Shown here: positions 1-8,154 of the stretch, one piece after another | Position numbering within the stretch: the stretch's first letter is position 1 | How the letters are laid out: the number at the start of each line of letters is the position of its first letter | Source: a virus | DNA length: 44,651 nucleotides | Virus record (IMG/VR): IMGVR_UViG_3300025310_000077 | Location: 1-44,651 of that record | Strand: one strand, 5' to 3' | Translations under genes and position numbers: made by a program | Notes under the pieces: generated by a model | Told to the model about the DNA's origin: nothing | Databases searched by the model: none | Seen by the model: the letters and a program-made list of their open reading frames with translations, nothing else

Positions 1-221
1 AAAGTAACTTTGCAGTTACTTAAAGAGTCCATTCCGACTCTTAAAATATTTAGTGAAGCGTTTAAATCACGGTTACACACTAATCCACAATGCGGACAGT
101 TATGTTCTCGTTCTTCAAGTTCTTTCTTGACTATTGCTCCACATTTACTACATACTTGTGATGTATATGCTGGATTAACTTCAACAACTCTCTTACCAGC
201 CCATAAAGTATTATAACACAT
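1..221 (-). pseudogene. tnpB: TnpB (IS200/IS605/IS607 accessory nuclease) C-terminal fragment
   Basis: The minus-strand reading from the ATG at 221 runs off the window edge without a stop (73 codons seen). It matches only the C-terminal end of TnpB: the NPAYTSQVCSKCG and NCPHCG cysteine pairs form the zinc ribbon, and CNRDLNASLNIL is the third RuvC motif with its catalytic Asp. TnpB is an RNA-guided nuclease of about 350-400 residues. Here the N-terminal wedge and first RuvC motifs are absent, because an in-frame TGA lies five codons upstream of the ATG. The piece is therefore a 5'-truncated remnant, not a working nuclease. The ATG may be incidental, although AAGG precedes it closely. It lies just downstream of gp46 on the same strand. 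Confidence 0.8.
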
Positions 222-251
222 CCTTAAATTATATCAAGTTTTTTTAAGTAG

Positions 252-295
252 CCACCATTCATCCCATCGGCTAAAGCCAATGGGTTTTCTGGTGG
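252..295 (-). repeat. Hairpin typical of IS200/IS605-type element ends
   Basis: An imperfect stem-loop is visible: CCACCA pairs with TGGTGG, an inner CCCAT pairs with ATGGG, and a GGCT/AGCC tip follows. Such hairpins occur at the ends of TnpB elements, where they are the single-strand transposase substrate or part of the omega RNA. Here it sits between the stop of gp46 and the TnpB fragment, as expected if an element lost most of its interior. It could also serve as the terminator for gp46, because a T-rich run follows on the minus strand only weakly. Confidence 0.5.
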
Positions 296-363
296 AACGA
301 AGATAAATTACCAGCAAGCAATTCTGCCGCTGGTAACTCTGTTTGTATAAAGTTAGTTTTATA

Positions 364-2157
364 TCAAGGCTGCATTTCAACTATCTTATCTATGATAGTG
401 AAATTCTTAGTCTTTTTCAAAGCTACTATTCTATCGAACGTGTCCGCTGATATGTCGTTTCGATGCGTGATTATATAGATGCACTTATCACCATATAGCT
501 GCTTGAATCCATTCTTCAAGAAGAAGAGGAAGCTTTCGACACCTTCATTGTCCATAGATGTATCAAGAACCTCGTCCAGAACCAATATATTCGTATCTAC
601 CGAGTTTTGAACCTTAGCTATATCCATGAGAGCTAGAAGAATAGACAAGTCTATACGCTTCTTTTCACCGGATGAGAAGTTATTATAGTCTCTGACTTCT
701 CTTGTTCTGGTAATAACCTTTTCAACAAGATTATTATCAAACACCAATGAATAGTCACTACCCATTATTTTGAGGTAGTGGTTTATCTTAGTATTGAAGA
801 AAGGCATTATCTTAGACAAGACAAACTTTCTAACACCATCTTCACCAAGCATATTACGAATCAGCTTGGAGTATTCGAAAGTTTTTATGGAATCCGACAT
901 CTTTGTTTCAGCTTTCTTAACAGCATTCTTGTATTCTTGATACTTATCTTCGGATATTACCGATCCCAAGTCAAGTGTCCTCGACTGCTCTTTAGATAGC
1001 TCCAGCTTCTTAGAATCTATTTGACTTTGGATAATATCTTTTCTATTCTTCAATGAAGTTATACTCTTTATCTTCTCTTCAAGTGAAGATATATCATCTA
1101 TTTTGGATTGACGAGCTTTCTGCCCAGCTTCTTTCTTGGAAGCTATATCATTTAGATTATTCCTACATGTTTCAACTGTATCACGACACTCCTGCATAAA
1201 TTTCTGAGCCAGAGGACTGTCAGCTAATACGGTTCTGCATGTGGGGCATGTAGTTTCGTGCTCCAGATTCTTGAGCATATCTGAAGCATTCTTCATGTCT
1301 TTCTTATACTCGGCTTCCTTTTTTACAAGAAGTAATATCTTAGAATCAATGTTAGTCAAAGCAGTTTTAGCTGCCTGAAGATGTGACGCATAATCGGTTT
1401 CGTCAATTACTATGGAATCGAATTTAGTTTGTAAAGTTTTTATATCATTTTCTATATCTTGACAATTATTACGCTTCTCTTCGTCAAACTTATCCTGCTT
1501 CTCTTTGAGAGACTTCAAGCTCTCGTCAGCTACTTGAAGCTGCTTTAGATATGACTTCAATTCAGTTTCGGCTATACTCTTATCACCCTTTGATGATAGA
1601 TGTATATTCTTAGCAGACTCAGCCATTCTACCATATATATTCAGAGAAAGGACATCTTCAATAACTTCACGCTTCAAAGCAGCATCCATAGCAAGGAACG
1701 GCTGAGAAGAATTGACATTCAATACAAGGATATTGGAGAAGCAAGTGTGACTAATACCAATCTTGTTTATCAACCACTCCTGAGTATTCTTCATGGAGTC
1801 AAACTTGACATCCTGCCCATTGTGCTTTATAGTCAAGCCATTCGGTTTTATGGTTCTCGTTACAGTGTATTCGTCCTTGTCAATTCTAAAGTCAACAGAT
1901 ACGGAACACTCTCTACCATTGACATCATTTATCAAATTCTCTTTATTGATGTGTGCATCGCCACGCAGGGGACGCCCATAGAGAGCAAACGAGAGTGAGT
2001 CTACGAGTAAGGTTGACTTACCAACCCCATTCCTCTTGGTAGAGCCTTCGATAATACCCGTAACAACATTTATACCTTTTTGGTAGTCAAAAATAGTCTC
2101 GTTGTTTCCGAACGAAAGAAAATTCTTTATACGGACTCTTTCGAATATTATCTTCAT
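364..2157 (-). CDS. 46: Recombination endonuclease subunit gp46 (SbcC/Rad50-like ATPase)
   Basis: This is the ATPase subunit of the gp46/gp47 complex, which resects double-strand ends for recombination-dependent replication. The 597-residue protein has the Rad50 architecture. The Walker A GVGKST lies at residues 44-49, two long charged coiled-coil arms flank a CPTC zinc hook (Cys304 and Cys307), the ABC signature FSSGEKKR is near residue 492, and Walker B ILVLDEV is near 525. T4 gp46 is about 560 residues, so the length fits. It lies downstream of gp47 on the same strand, 67 nt away, with its own promoter-like sequence at 2183-2210. The start has GGGAGA upstream. Confidence 0.97.
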   Translation of the reverse strand: MKIIFERVRIKNFLSFGNNETIFDYQKGINVVTGIIEGSTKRNGVGKSTLLVDSLSFALYGRPLRGDAHINKENLINDVNGRECSVSVDFRIDKDEYTVTRTIKPNGLTIKHNGQDVKFDSMKNTQEWLINKIGISHTCFSNILVLNVNSSQPFLAMDAALKREVIEDVLSLNIYGRMAESAKNIHLSSKGDKSIAETELKSYLKQLQVADESLKSLKEKQDKFDEEKRNNCQDIENDIKTLQTKFDSIVIDETDYASHLQAAKTALTNIDSKILLLVKKEAEYKKDMKNASDMLKNLEHETTCPTCRTVLADSPLAQKFMQECRDTVETCRNNLNDIASKKEAGQKARQSKIDDISSLEEKIKSITSLKNRKDIIQSQIDSKKLELSKEQSRTLDLGSVISEDKYQEYKNAVKKAETKMSDSIKTFEYSKLIRNMLGEDGVRKFVLSKIMPFFNTKINHYLKIMGSDYSLVFDNNLVEKVITRTREVRDYNNFSSGEKKRIDLSILLALMDIAKVQNSVDTNILVLDEVLDTSMDNEGVESFLFFLKNGFKQLYGDKCIYIITHRNDISADTFDRIVALKKTKNFTIIDKIVEMQP

Positions 2158-2182
2158 TGAAATATCTCCCGATCTTTTCTAC

Positions 2183-2210
2183 ATTTTAGCAGAAAAGTCC
2201 TAAAAATCAA
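2183..2210 (-). promoter_or_regulatory. Sigma70-like promoter for gp46
   Basis: On the minus strand TTGATT (2210-2205) and TAAAAT (2188-2183) are 16 bp apart, upstream of the gp46 start. The same TTGATn-16-TAAAAT arrangement precedes several other genes in the window, which supports the call. Confidence 0.55.
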
Positions 2211-2224
2211 GAGTTATAACAATT

Positions 2225-3322
2225 TTAGTCTTTTTCTTTGAGTATCTTTTGATATAACTCTGACACTCTTCTCGTCAACTCTTTCTTATCGAAAGATATC
2301 TCAGAGTCAGACGGAAGCTCAATGACTTTTATATACTCAAGAAGGAATGACAACGGATCGCTCAGTCGAGAGATATCAACCTCTTTCATGGAATCAGCGT
2401 CAACCGTTTCTTCAATGTATTGATTGTCGATGTCCAGCTTGAATGGTTGTAGTGCTTCAAGAGCGGACACAACTTTGAGAATGACGGAATCCTTATACTT
2501 CTTATCAATGACAAGTCGTATAACATTATTCTTTACCTTCTTCAAGCAGTCTCTTTCACCATCAGCAAGCGATGACATTATTATTTTCAAATGCTCAGGA
2601 CTATCGTTATTTTTTATAAAGGTTGTTTCACCAGTGTCCACATCATAGATATGGATACCTTTATCGTTACCATAGTCACCCCATGTCAACTGGTAAGGGC
2701 AACCTAGATAAGACATATTACCACGGGTGTCTCTAATGTGATAATGTCCAGAGAACACCTTTACGAAGTTATGGAATATATTTGATTCAAGTCCAGATGT
2801 ATCAACCACCCCAGGCGTAACCTCAAATCCACGGGCTTCAAAGTGTCCTAAAAGCAAATCAAACTTCTCTTCACTAGAAGCAAGGTGCATAAACTTCTGA
2901 TATGTTTCAGACTCATGGATAAGCCACGGAACCATAACAATCTTCTTACCATTTATGGTTTCTATCTCAAGCTTATCAATAATCTCTACATTACCCATAT
3001 GTCTAAGACATTCAATAGAATTTATGTCGGTTCTATTGTGGTAGTAAATGTCGTGGTTGCCTAAAAGCACCTTGAATTTTACATCTTGTTTATTTGTAGC
3101 ATACCACCTGAAGACTTCCATGACGGTATTCATGGTTCTTACATTTAGAGTGTTTCTGTTATCAAACAAGTCACCGAGTATGCGAACATCGGTTATCTTA
3201 TTATCATCAATAGCCTTCACAAGTGTAGCAGTGAAGAAGTCCTTGATGATAGTTAGATACTTTTCGCTATTACCACGGCATCCAAAATGGATGTCGGATA
3301 TCATGAGTATTTTATGGCTCAT
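2225..3322 (-). CDS. 47: Recombination endonuclease subunit gp47 (Mre11/SbcD-like)
   Basis: This is the nuclease partner of gp46. All metallophosphoesterase motifs are visible: DIHFG (residues 10-14), GDLFDNR (50-56), GNHD (88-91), GHFE (159-162) and SGHYH (191-195). These supply the two-metal active site of Mre11-family nucleases. The length (365 residues) is near that of T4 gp47 (339). The gene follows gp55 by 35 nt, starts behind GGAGACAGG, and is followed by gp46, the usual 47-46 pairing. A promoter-like sequence overlaps the end of gp55. Confidence 0.97.
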   Translation of the reverse strand: MSHKILMISDIHFGCRGNSEKYLTIIKDFFTATLVKAIDDNKITDVRILGDLFDNRNTLNVRTMNTVMEVFRWYATNKQDVKFKVLLGNHDIYYHNRTDINSIECLRHMGNVEIIDKLEIETINGKKIVMVPWLIHESETYQKFMHLASSEEKFDLLLGHFEARGFEVTPGVVDTSGLESNIFHNFVKVFSGHYHIRDTRGNMSYLGCPYQLTWGDYGNDKGIHIYDVDTGETTFIKNNDSPEHLKIIMSSLADGERDCLKKVKNNVIRLVIDKKYKDSVILKVVSALEALQPFKLDIDNQYIEETVDADSMKEVDISRLSDPLSFLLEYIKVIELPSDSEISFDKKELTRRVSELYQKILKEKD

Positions 3323-3340
3323 CCTGTCTCCGTATAACTT

Positions 3341-3368
3341 ATTTTACGATATTCGCTTCAATCATCAA
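3341..3368 (-). promoter_or_regulatory. Sigma70-like promoter for gp47
   Basis: TTGATG (3368-3363) and TAAAAT (3346-3341) are separated by 16 bp on the minus strand, inside the last codons of gp55 and just before gp47. It has the same form as the promoter for gp46. Confidence 0.5.
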
Positions 3369-3816
3369 TAGTTATCTGATTCAAGATGTTGAATTTCTCA
3401 AGTTCATGGTTTATCTTATCAGCATTCTTGATGAGCTTATCCTTCAATGCCGAATGCTTCTTTTCTCTCTGTATAACTTGTAAGAATGCGTTGTATATGA
3501 TACTTGTGCAGTATGCGAATGCATTCATTTTCTTACCATTCTTAGCCGCATAATTCGGATCAAAAGAGGTAGAATACTTCAAAAGGAATAACTTCGCTTG
3601 AGACTTCATCTCGTCAAGATAAGTGTATTTCTTGAAAGATAACGAGGTAGCATATCTATCAACATGGATGGTAAATAATTCTCCAAGTCGCTCAGAGGCT
3701 TTACCAGACTTCTTATACTTGATAAGCTCCGAAGTATACTCGTCCTTGTCGATATAGTACCTAGACTGATCGGCAACAGGGTTACGCTTACGGATGGTTC
3801 TCTTTTTCTTTTCCAT
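3358..3816 (-). CDS. 55: Late-transcription sigma factor gp55
   Basis: This is a divergent sigma70-family subunit that directs host RNA polymerase to late promoters (TATAAATA) together with the sliding clamp. The 152-residue protein has the conserved helical core of gp55: a basic N-terminus, FTIHVDRYATSLSF, and then NAFAYCTSIIYNAFLQVIQRE (start near residue 97), which corresponds to the AYITQACFNAFVQRIKKE segment of T4 gp55 (sigma region 2). T4 gp55 is 185 residues, so this version is shorter at the C-terminus, where the clamp-binding peptide would lie. The tail here is FNILNQITIDD. The start has AAAGGAG upstream. A near-perfect late promoter at 36180 agrees with its presence. Confidence 0.85.
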   Translation of the reverse strand: MEKKKRTIRKRNPVADQSRYYIDKDEYTSELIKYKKSGKASERLGELFTIHVDRYATSLSFKKYTYLDEMKSQAKLFLLKYSTSFDPNYAAKNGKKMNAFAYCTSIIYNAFLQVIQREKKHSALKDKLIKNADKINHELEKFNILNQITIDD

Positions 3817-3895
3817 ATTGCTCCTTTAGAAAATATTATATTCAACTATAATGATTGTACCACTAAATTATATAACCATATGGGGGGGAATGAAG
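3817..3895. promoter_or_regulatory. Divergent promoter region between gp55 and the glycosyltransferase
   Basis: TATAAT-like boxes occur on both strands: TATAAT at 3847-3852 on plus, and TATAAT within TTGAATATAAT on minus. They lie between divergently transcribed genes. No convincing -35 box was found for either, so assignment of individual start points is uncertain. Confidence 0.35.
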
Positions 3896-4942
3896 ATGTC
3901 CAAGCCAGAACCTAAGTCGATTATAGTGTATCCATCCGATAAGAACGGTTGTGGATTCTATAGGACTTTCATACCTCTTAGATATATGTGCGTAAAATAC
4001 CCTGAATATCACCTTTCGGAGTTTTATGCATATCACTTCGACTTGAATTATGTTCGTAGAGCCTCGTATATACGATTCCAGCGTCAAGTCACTCAAAAGC
4101 AAAAAGAACTGATGATGCAGTATCGTTACCAAATAAACAAATGCGGCTCAAAAGCTAAAATGGTGTATGAGTTGGACGACTTGGTTCACGGAATTGCGGC
4201 TAACAACATTCTCGCATATCAATTTTATACCCCTTCAAGAAAGAATAACCTCGTAGATATATTCAGAATGATGGATAAGGTTACTTTCTCGACTGGATAT
4301 CTGAAAGAATATTACCAGAATAACTATCAGATAAACAACTCAGTAGTTATTCCTAATTTCCTTCCAAAGTATCTATGGGGTTCATGTGGTAAGAGGGATA
4401 AGGCTCGTAAAGATAAGAGAGGACGCCCCCGTGTCCTGTGGGCTGGCAGTGCTTCTCACTTAGGCAAGGGTGGCGACTTAGAATTCCTTATGCCGCTTAT
4501 AAAGAGGACACTCAACGATATTCAGTGGGTATTCTTCGGCGTACAGCCTCCAGAGCTTCAGGGAATGGTAGAATTCCATGAATGGGCTAATGTTTATGAT
4601 TACGCCCAAGCCCTTGATTCAGTTGACGCTGACATGGCTCTAGCTCCTATAGTTGACAACGAATTCAATTTGGCTAAATCTGACTTGAAGATACTTGAAT
4701 ACTCGGCTTTGGGACTTCCTACCATCGCCTCATCAATAGGAAACAAGCGCGGTCCTTACGACTTGATACCTGGGTTGAAGACACTTGACAACAACGCTGA
4801 TGCTTGGTATTCCGCTATCATGGACTGGTATAAGAACCCGGAAGAAGCCAAGAAACACCTTGAGGCTGGGCAGCTTGAGCTAAGTAAGCGTTGGCTTGAA
4901 AACGAAAGCAACATCGGTTTATATAGAAAGGTTTACGCATGA
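3896..4942 (+). CDS. Glycosyltransferase, group 1 (GT4-like)
   Basis: This is a GT-B fold glycosyltransferase of the type common in T4-like phages. The N-terminus PSDKNGCGFYRTFIPLRYM is a conserved segment of phage group-1 transferases. The C-terminal half has RPRVLWAGSASHLGKGGDL, the start of the nucleotide-binding Rossmann domain, and the KSDLKILEYSALGLPTIASS motif typical of GT4 donor sites. The acceptor cannot be told; phage DNA or a surface glycan are both possible. I place the start at the ATG at 3896 because a G-run lies 6-13 nt upstream; ATGs at 3890 and 3851 are alternatives. The gene overlaps the next one by 4 nt (ATGA). Confidence 0.8.
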   Translation: MSKPEPKSIIVYPSDKNGCGFYRTFIPLRYMCVKYPEYHLSEFYAYHFDLNYVRRASYIRFQRQVTQKQKELMMQYRYQINKCGSKAKMVYELDDLVHGIAANNILAYQFYTPSRKNNLVDIFRMMDKVTFSTGYLKEYYQNNYQINNSVVIPNFLPKYLWGSCGKRDKARKDKRGRPRVLWAGSASHLGKGGDLEFLMPLIKRTLNDIQWVFFGVQPPELQGMVEFHEWANVYDYAQALDSVDADMALAPIVDNEFNLAKSDLKILEYSALGLPTIASSIGNKRGPYDLIPGLKTLDNNADAWYSAIMDWYKNPEEAKKHLEAGQLELSKRWLENESNIGLYRKVYA

Positions 4943-5133
4943 GCAAATTACAAAAGAATCTCATAGAGGCGTATGAAAAGTTCGACTACCTTAGAGAGCT
5001 TCTTGAATTTGAGAATGAAAGGGGCAGCAAGGATAAGCACTTAAAACTTCTTGACGAAGGTAGAGATGCGCTAAACAGATACCTTACTGCCGTAGAAAAA
5101 TTTGACAGAACTGGTAAGAAAAAGTCAGATTGA
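4939..5133 (+). CDS. Small hypothetical protein
   Basis: This 64-residue, highly charged and probably helical protein is translationally coupled (ATGA overlap) to the preceding glycosyltransferase. No family is recognised. Regular spacing of Leu, Glu and Lys (LIEAYEKFDYLRELLEFEN) suggests a short coiled coil. It lies directly upstream of the polymerase promoter. Confidence 0.6.
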   Translation: MSKLQKNLIEAYEKFDYLRELLEFENERGSKDKHLKLLDEGRDALNRYLTAVEKFDRTGKKKSD

Positions 5134-5161
5134 TTTTGTATTTTACAGAATATTGTCTATA

Positions 5162-5189
5162 TTGAATTACGGTAGGACTCTGGTATACT
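5162..5189 (+). promoter_or_regulatory. Promoter for DNA polymerase
   Basis: TTGAAT (5162-5167) and TATACT (5184-5189) are separated by 16 bp. A start near 5196 would give a leader of about 10 nt, with AGAGG ahead of the ATG at 5206. Confidence 0.55.
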
Positions 5190-5205
5190 TAAGCCAGAGG
5201 TATAA

Positions 5206-7947
5206 ATGTATTCATCCATCTATTTTTCGCCGCTTGATTCCGAAGTATACTGCTGGGAATATGAGAATGGTAGGAAGATTCTATCGAAGAATCCAGCCCC
5301 TCTGTTCTTCTATGTCAAAGACACGAATAATAAAGATTCGGAATACAAGACTATCTTTGGCGATCCGGCAAAGCGTGTTGAATTTACTTCTTGGCGCAAG
5401 TACAAAGACGCTATAGAGAGATACCGTGAATGGGGCATACAGACATTCGAATCCGATGTATCGATTGAAACAAAATTCGTCATATCAAACTATCTTGGAA
5501 TGGAACTCAAGGTTCCTAAGTTTGATGTCCATTTCCTTGATATTGAGGTTCACTCGGAAGTCGGATTCCCTCGTCCAGAGGACGCCAACTCTCCCATCAC
5601 CATCATCACAACATGGTCAACCAAGCATGAGAAGTTCTTCATCTTCGCTGAGAAGGACTTTGATGAGTCTTTCATAACCACTGTCGGTGAGAAGTGTGAG
5701 AAATTCATCTTCGATAAAGAAGAGGATATGCTCAAGGAGTATATGGCGTGGGTTCGTAACGAACATCCAGATATCATGTCTGGTTGGAACTCTAACGGAT
5801 ATGACATTCCGTACATCATCAATAGAGCCAGAAAGCTATTCGGTTATACGGAAAACGAAAAAGGCTACACGATGGAAGACGGAGCCGCTGACTTGTCACC
5901 AATCGGCGTTATCCGTAATCGTCGTACACCTATTGATGAATATAACTTTGAAATCAAGTATGAGATAGCTGGAATCAACCTTCTTGACTACATGGAGGTA
6001 TTTCAGAACTACACTTTCTCTGAGCAGGAATCGTGGAAGCTCGGGCACATAGCTCAATTGGAGCTTGGTGAGTCAAAGGTTGAATTCGACGGTTCATTAG
6101 CAGACTTGTATAAAGACTGGCAGAAGTATGTCGAATATAATGTGCAGGACGTTCGTCTTTTGAGAAAGCTTGATGCTAAAAAGAAATTCCTAAATCTTCT
6201 CGTAACTTTTTGTTACGGGTGCAGAGTTCCGTTCGAGCATTATGTCAAGACAACCAAGGTTCTCGACGGGGCGTTCCTTTCGAAGCTCGCAGAAGAAAAG
6301 ATTGTTCTTCCCGATGTCAACCGCAAGATTGTTGAAGAGATGAAGTTGAAGAAGGAGAAGTATCCTGGCGGATTCGTCAAACATCCAGAAGCCGCTCTTC
6401 ATGAGTGGGTATTGTCATTCGACGCCACATCGCTATACCCGTCTATCATGATGGGTTGGAACATAAGCCCTGAAACAAAGATATGCGTTATTGACAGCAA
6501 GCATGTCAAGCCACTCATGAAGTATATGTCAAGAGGCGTTGAGTGTGATGATGAAGTCACCATTCTCAAGCAGCGCATGACTATCAATGAGTTGGGCGAT
6601 CTTATCAAGGATAAGAATTGGTGTCTCGCAGCCAACGGAGCCATCTACAGGACTGATGTTCAGGGTATTATTGGAAGATTCGTAAAGGAATGGTTCAATA
6701 AGCGCAAGGACTACAAGAAGAAGATGTTGAAGGCTAAGGACGCTCACGATGAAGCCAAGGCTTCAGAATATGACGGATTGCAGCATAACTTCAAGATTCT
6801 TATCAACTCCGTTTATGGATATCTTGGAACGCCTCACTCCAGATTCTTCGATTGGGACAACGCTGTAGCCGTTACCATGACGGGTAGAGCCATAACCACA
6901 ACTTGTATTTCGGCAATCGACGGATTCTTCAAGTCTGATGCTTGGATAAACAACAAGAAGTATCGTCTTGGTGAAACTAACAAGCCAATTGACAACACCA
7001 TCATCTACGGAGACACCGACTCGCTTTACATATCATTCGGACGCATACTCAAGTCGTTTGGATATGAATATGAGGGTAAGAATGATGAAGCTGTAAAGAA
7101 TTACATCATATTCGGTGAGGATAAAACAAACGCTGAATTCTACGACAAGCTCTCAAAAGACGAAAGAGAGAAGCTTGAAGAGAATGCTGACTCCATTCAA
7201 AACTTCGTTTCAGACATCATCAACAAGGCTATGAAGTCATTGACGCTTGGGCATTTGAATACTCCTGAGAATCTTATTCACTTCAAGAGAGAATCTGTAG
7301 CGTCCAGAGCTATATTCCTTGAGGCTAAGAAGCATTATGTTATGTGGGTTCTCAATTCGGAAGGCGTCGAGTTGGAAGAGAAGAAGAGACTCAAGGTTGT
7401 CGGTATTGATGTGGTTCGCTCGTCAACGCCGCCGCTCGTCAGAACCGAACTTAAGAGCATCATCAAGAATATTCTCGTCAAGCTTGACAGAGACTATACG
7501 GTTGGTGAGTTGAATAAGATGTATGACAATTTCCTCACGGCAAAGCCGGAAGAAATAGCATTTCCTTCGTCAGTAAAGGATATCAAGAAGTATGTCCAGA
7601 AGTTGAAGGAAGACGGAAAATTCAAGTCAACGCCTATGCATGTCAGAGCGGCTATTCTTTACAACCAGATGTTGGCTGAGAATCCAAATCTGAAGCGTAA
7701 GTATGACATGATATACAATGGTGACAAGATGAAGTATGTCTACACCAAGACTTCAAATGATTGGAAGTATGACATATTCGGATGGAAGGATAAGTGGGTA
7801 TCTGAGCTTGGCGTTGAAGACAACATCAATCGTCGTGAGCAGTTCCACAGAGCGGCTATCAGCCCCATTGAAGACTTCTTCCGCATTCTCAACTGGAGTC
7901 TTCCAGACTTGGACTGCCATGATATGAAGGGCATCTTCAACTGGTAA
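5206..7947 (+). CDS. 43: DNA polymerase gp43 (family B, with 3'-5' exonuclease)
   Basis: This is the replicative polymerase. At 913 residues it is close to T4 gp43 (898). Exonuclease motif I DIEVHSE starts at residue 111 (T4: D112/E114). Exo II is WNSNGYDIPYI near 195, and exo III is NVQDVRLL near 315. The polymerase sites are SFDATSLYPSI (catalytic Asp near 406), the KILINSVYGYLGTP motif B helix, and YGDTDS (Asp603 and Asp605). No intein or frameshift is visible, and the gene is intact. T4 gp43 is regulated by RegA and by self-repression through a leader hairpin; here the leader is too short to judge. Upstream is a clear promoter and downstream an unusual inverted repeat. Confidence 0.98.
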   Translation: MYSSIYFSPLDSEVYCWEYENGRKILSKNPAPLFFYVKDTNNKDSEYKTIFGDPAKRVEFTSWRKYKDAIERYREWGIQTFESDVSIETKFVISNYLGMELKVPKFDVHFLDIEVHSEVGFPRPEDANSPITIITTWSTKHEKFFIFAEKDFDESFITTVGEKCEKFIFDKEEDMLKEYMAWVRNEHPDIMSGWNSNGYDIPYIINRARKLFGYTENEKGYTMEDGAADLSPIGVIRNRRTPIDEYNFEIKYEIAGINLLDYMEVFQNYTFSEQESWKLGHIAQLELGESKVEFDGSLADLYKDWQKYVEYNVQDVRLLRKLDAKKKFLNLLVTFCYGCRVPFEHYVKTTKVLDGAFLSKLAEEKIVLPDVNRKIVEEMKLKKEKYPGGFVKHPEAALHEWVLSFDATSLYPSIMMGWNISPETKICVIDSKHVKPLMKYMSRGVECDDEVTILKQRMTINELGDLIKDKNWCLAANGAIYRTDVQGIIGRFVKEWFNKRKDYKKKMLKAKDAHDEAKASEYDGLQHNFKILINSVYGYLGTPHSRFFDWDNAVAVTMTGRAITTTCISAIDGFFKSDAWINNKKYRLGETNKPIDNTIIYGDTDSLYISFGRILKSFGYEYEGKNDEAVKNYIIFGEDKTNAEFYDKLSKDEREKLEENADSIQNFVSDIINKAMKSLTLGHLNTPENLIHFKRESVASRAIFLEAKKHYVMWVLNSEGVELEEKKRLKVVGIDVVRSSTPPLVRTELKSIIKNILVKLDRDYTVGELNKMYDNFLTAKPEEIAFPSSVKDIKKYVQKLKEDGKFKSTPMHVRAAILYNQMLAENPNLKRKYDMIYNGDKMKYVYTKTSNDWKYDIFGWKDKWVSELGVEDNINRREQFHRAAISPIEDFFRILNWSLPDLDCHDMKGIFNW

Positions 7948-7951
7948 AAAA

Positions 7952-8084
7952 TTGAGGGCGTACCAACGAGAATATAGCGTATGAGCCAGGGCGTGCTGTC
8001 TATCTTCGTCCTAACAAAAAACACTTTCTCAAGCCCCTTCGCAAAAAAACATGCTAAAAGCCTCACGGGTTGGTACGCCCTCAA
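7952..8084 (+). repeat. 16-bp perfect inverted repeat enclosing a 101-nt loop (structured RNA or small element)
   Basis: TTGAGGGCGTACCAAC at 7952-7967 is exactly complementary to 8069-8084. Inside, AGGGCG can pair with CGTCCT, giving a smaller hairpin. The region between gp43 and uvsX (7948-8154) has no supported gene. The long closing helix suggests a structured noncoding RNA or transcript end. A tiny nonautonomous element with terminal inverted repeats is also possible, although no target-site duplication is visible. Confidence 0.6.
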
Positions 8085-8102
8085 CTCCTATTTATATATG
8101 TA

Positions 8103-8129
8103 TTGATATATTTTCGAAATGCATACAAT
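8103..8129 (+). promoter_or_regulatory. Promoter for uvsX
   Basis: TTGATA (8103-8108) and TACAAT (8124-8129) are 15 bp apart, ahead of an AAGGAG ribosome site and the uvsX ATG. Confidence 0.45.
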
Positions 8130-8154
8130 AGCTATATACCAGTAAGGAGAAAAC

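Noticed and set aside
10-216. Plus-strand 68-residue reading at the left edge
   Set aside because: It is the antisense of the TnpB zinc-ribbon fragment, which has clear motifs on the minus strand.
3851-3895. Earlier start for the glycosyltransferase at 3851
   Set aside because: It overlaps the -10-like box, has no ribosome site, and the extra residues do not resemble the family.
7740-8084. Minus-strand 114-residue reading over the end of gp43 and the inverted repeat
   Set aside because: It lies mostly opposite the polymerase, has no ribosome site and no recognisable motif.
8089-8096. TATTTATA, a late-promoter consensus on the minus strand
   Set aside because: No minus-strand gene lies downstream for more than 4 kb, and the region is AT-rich.
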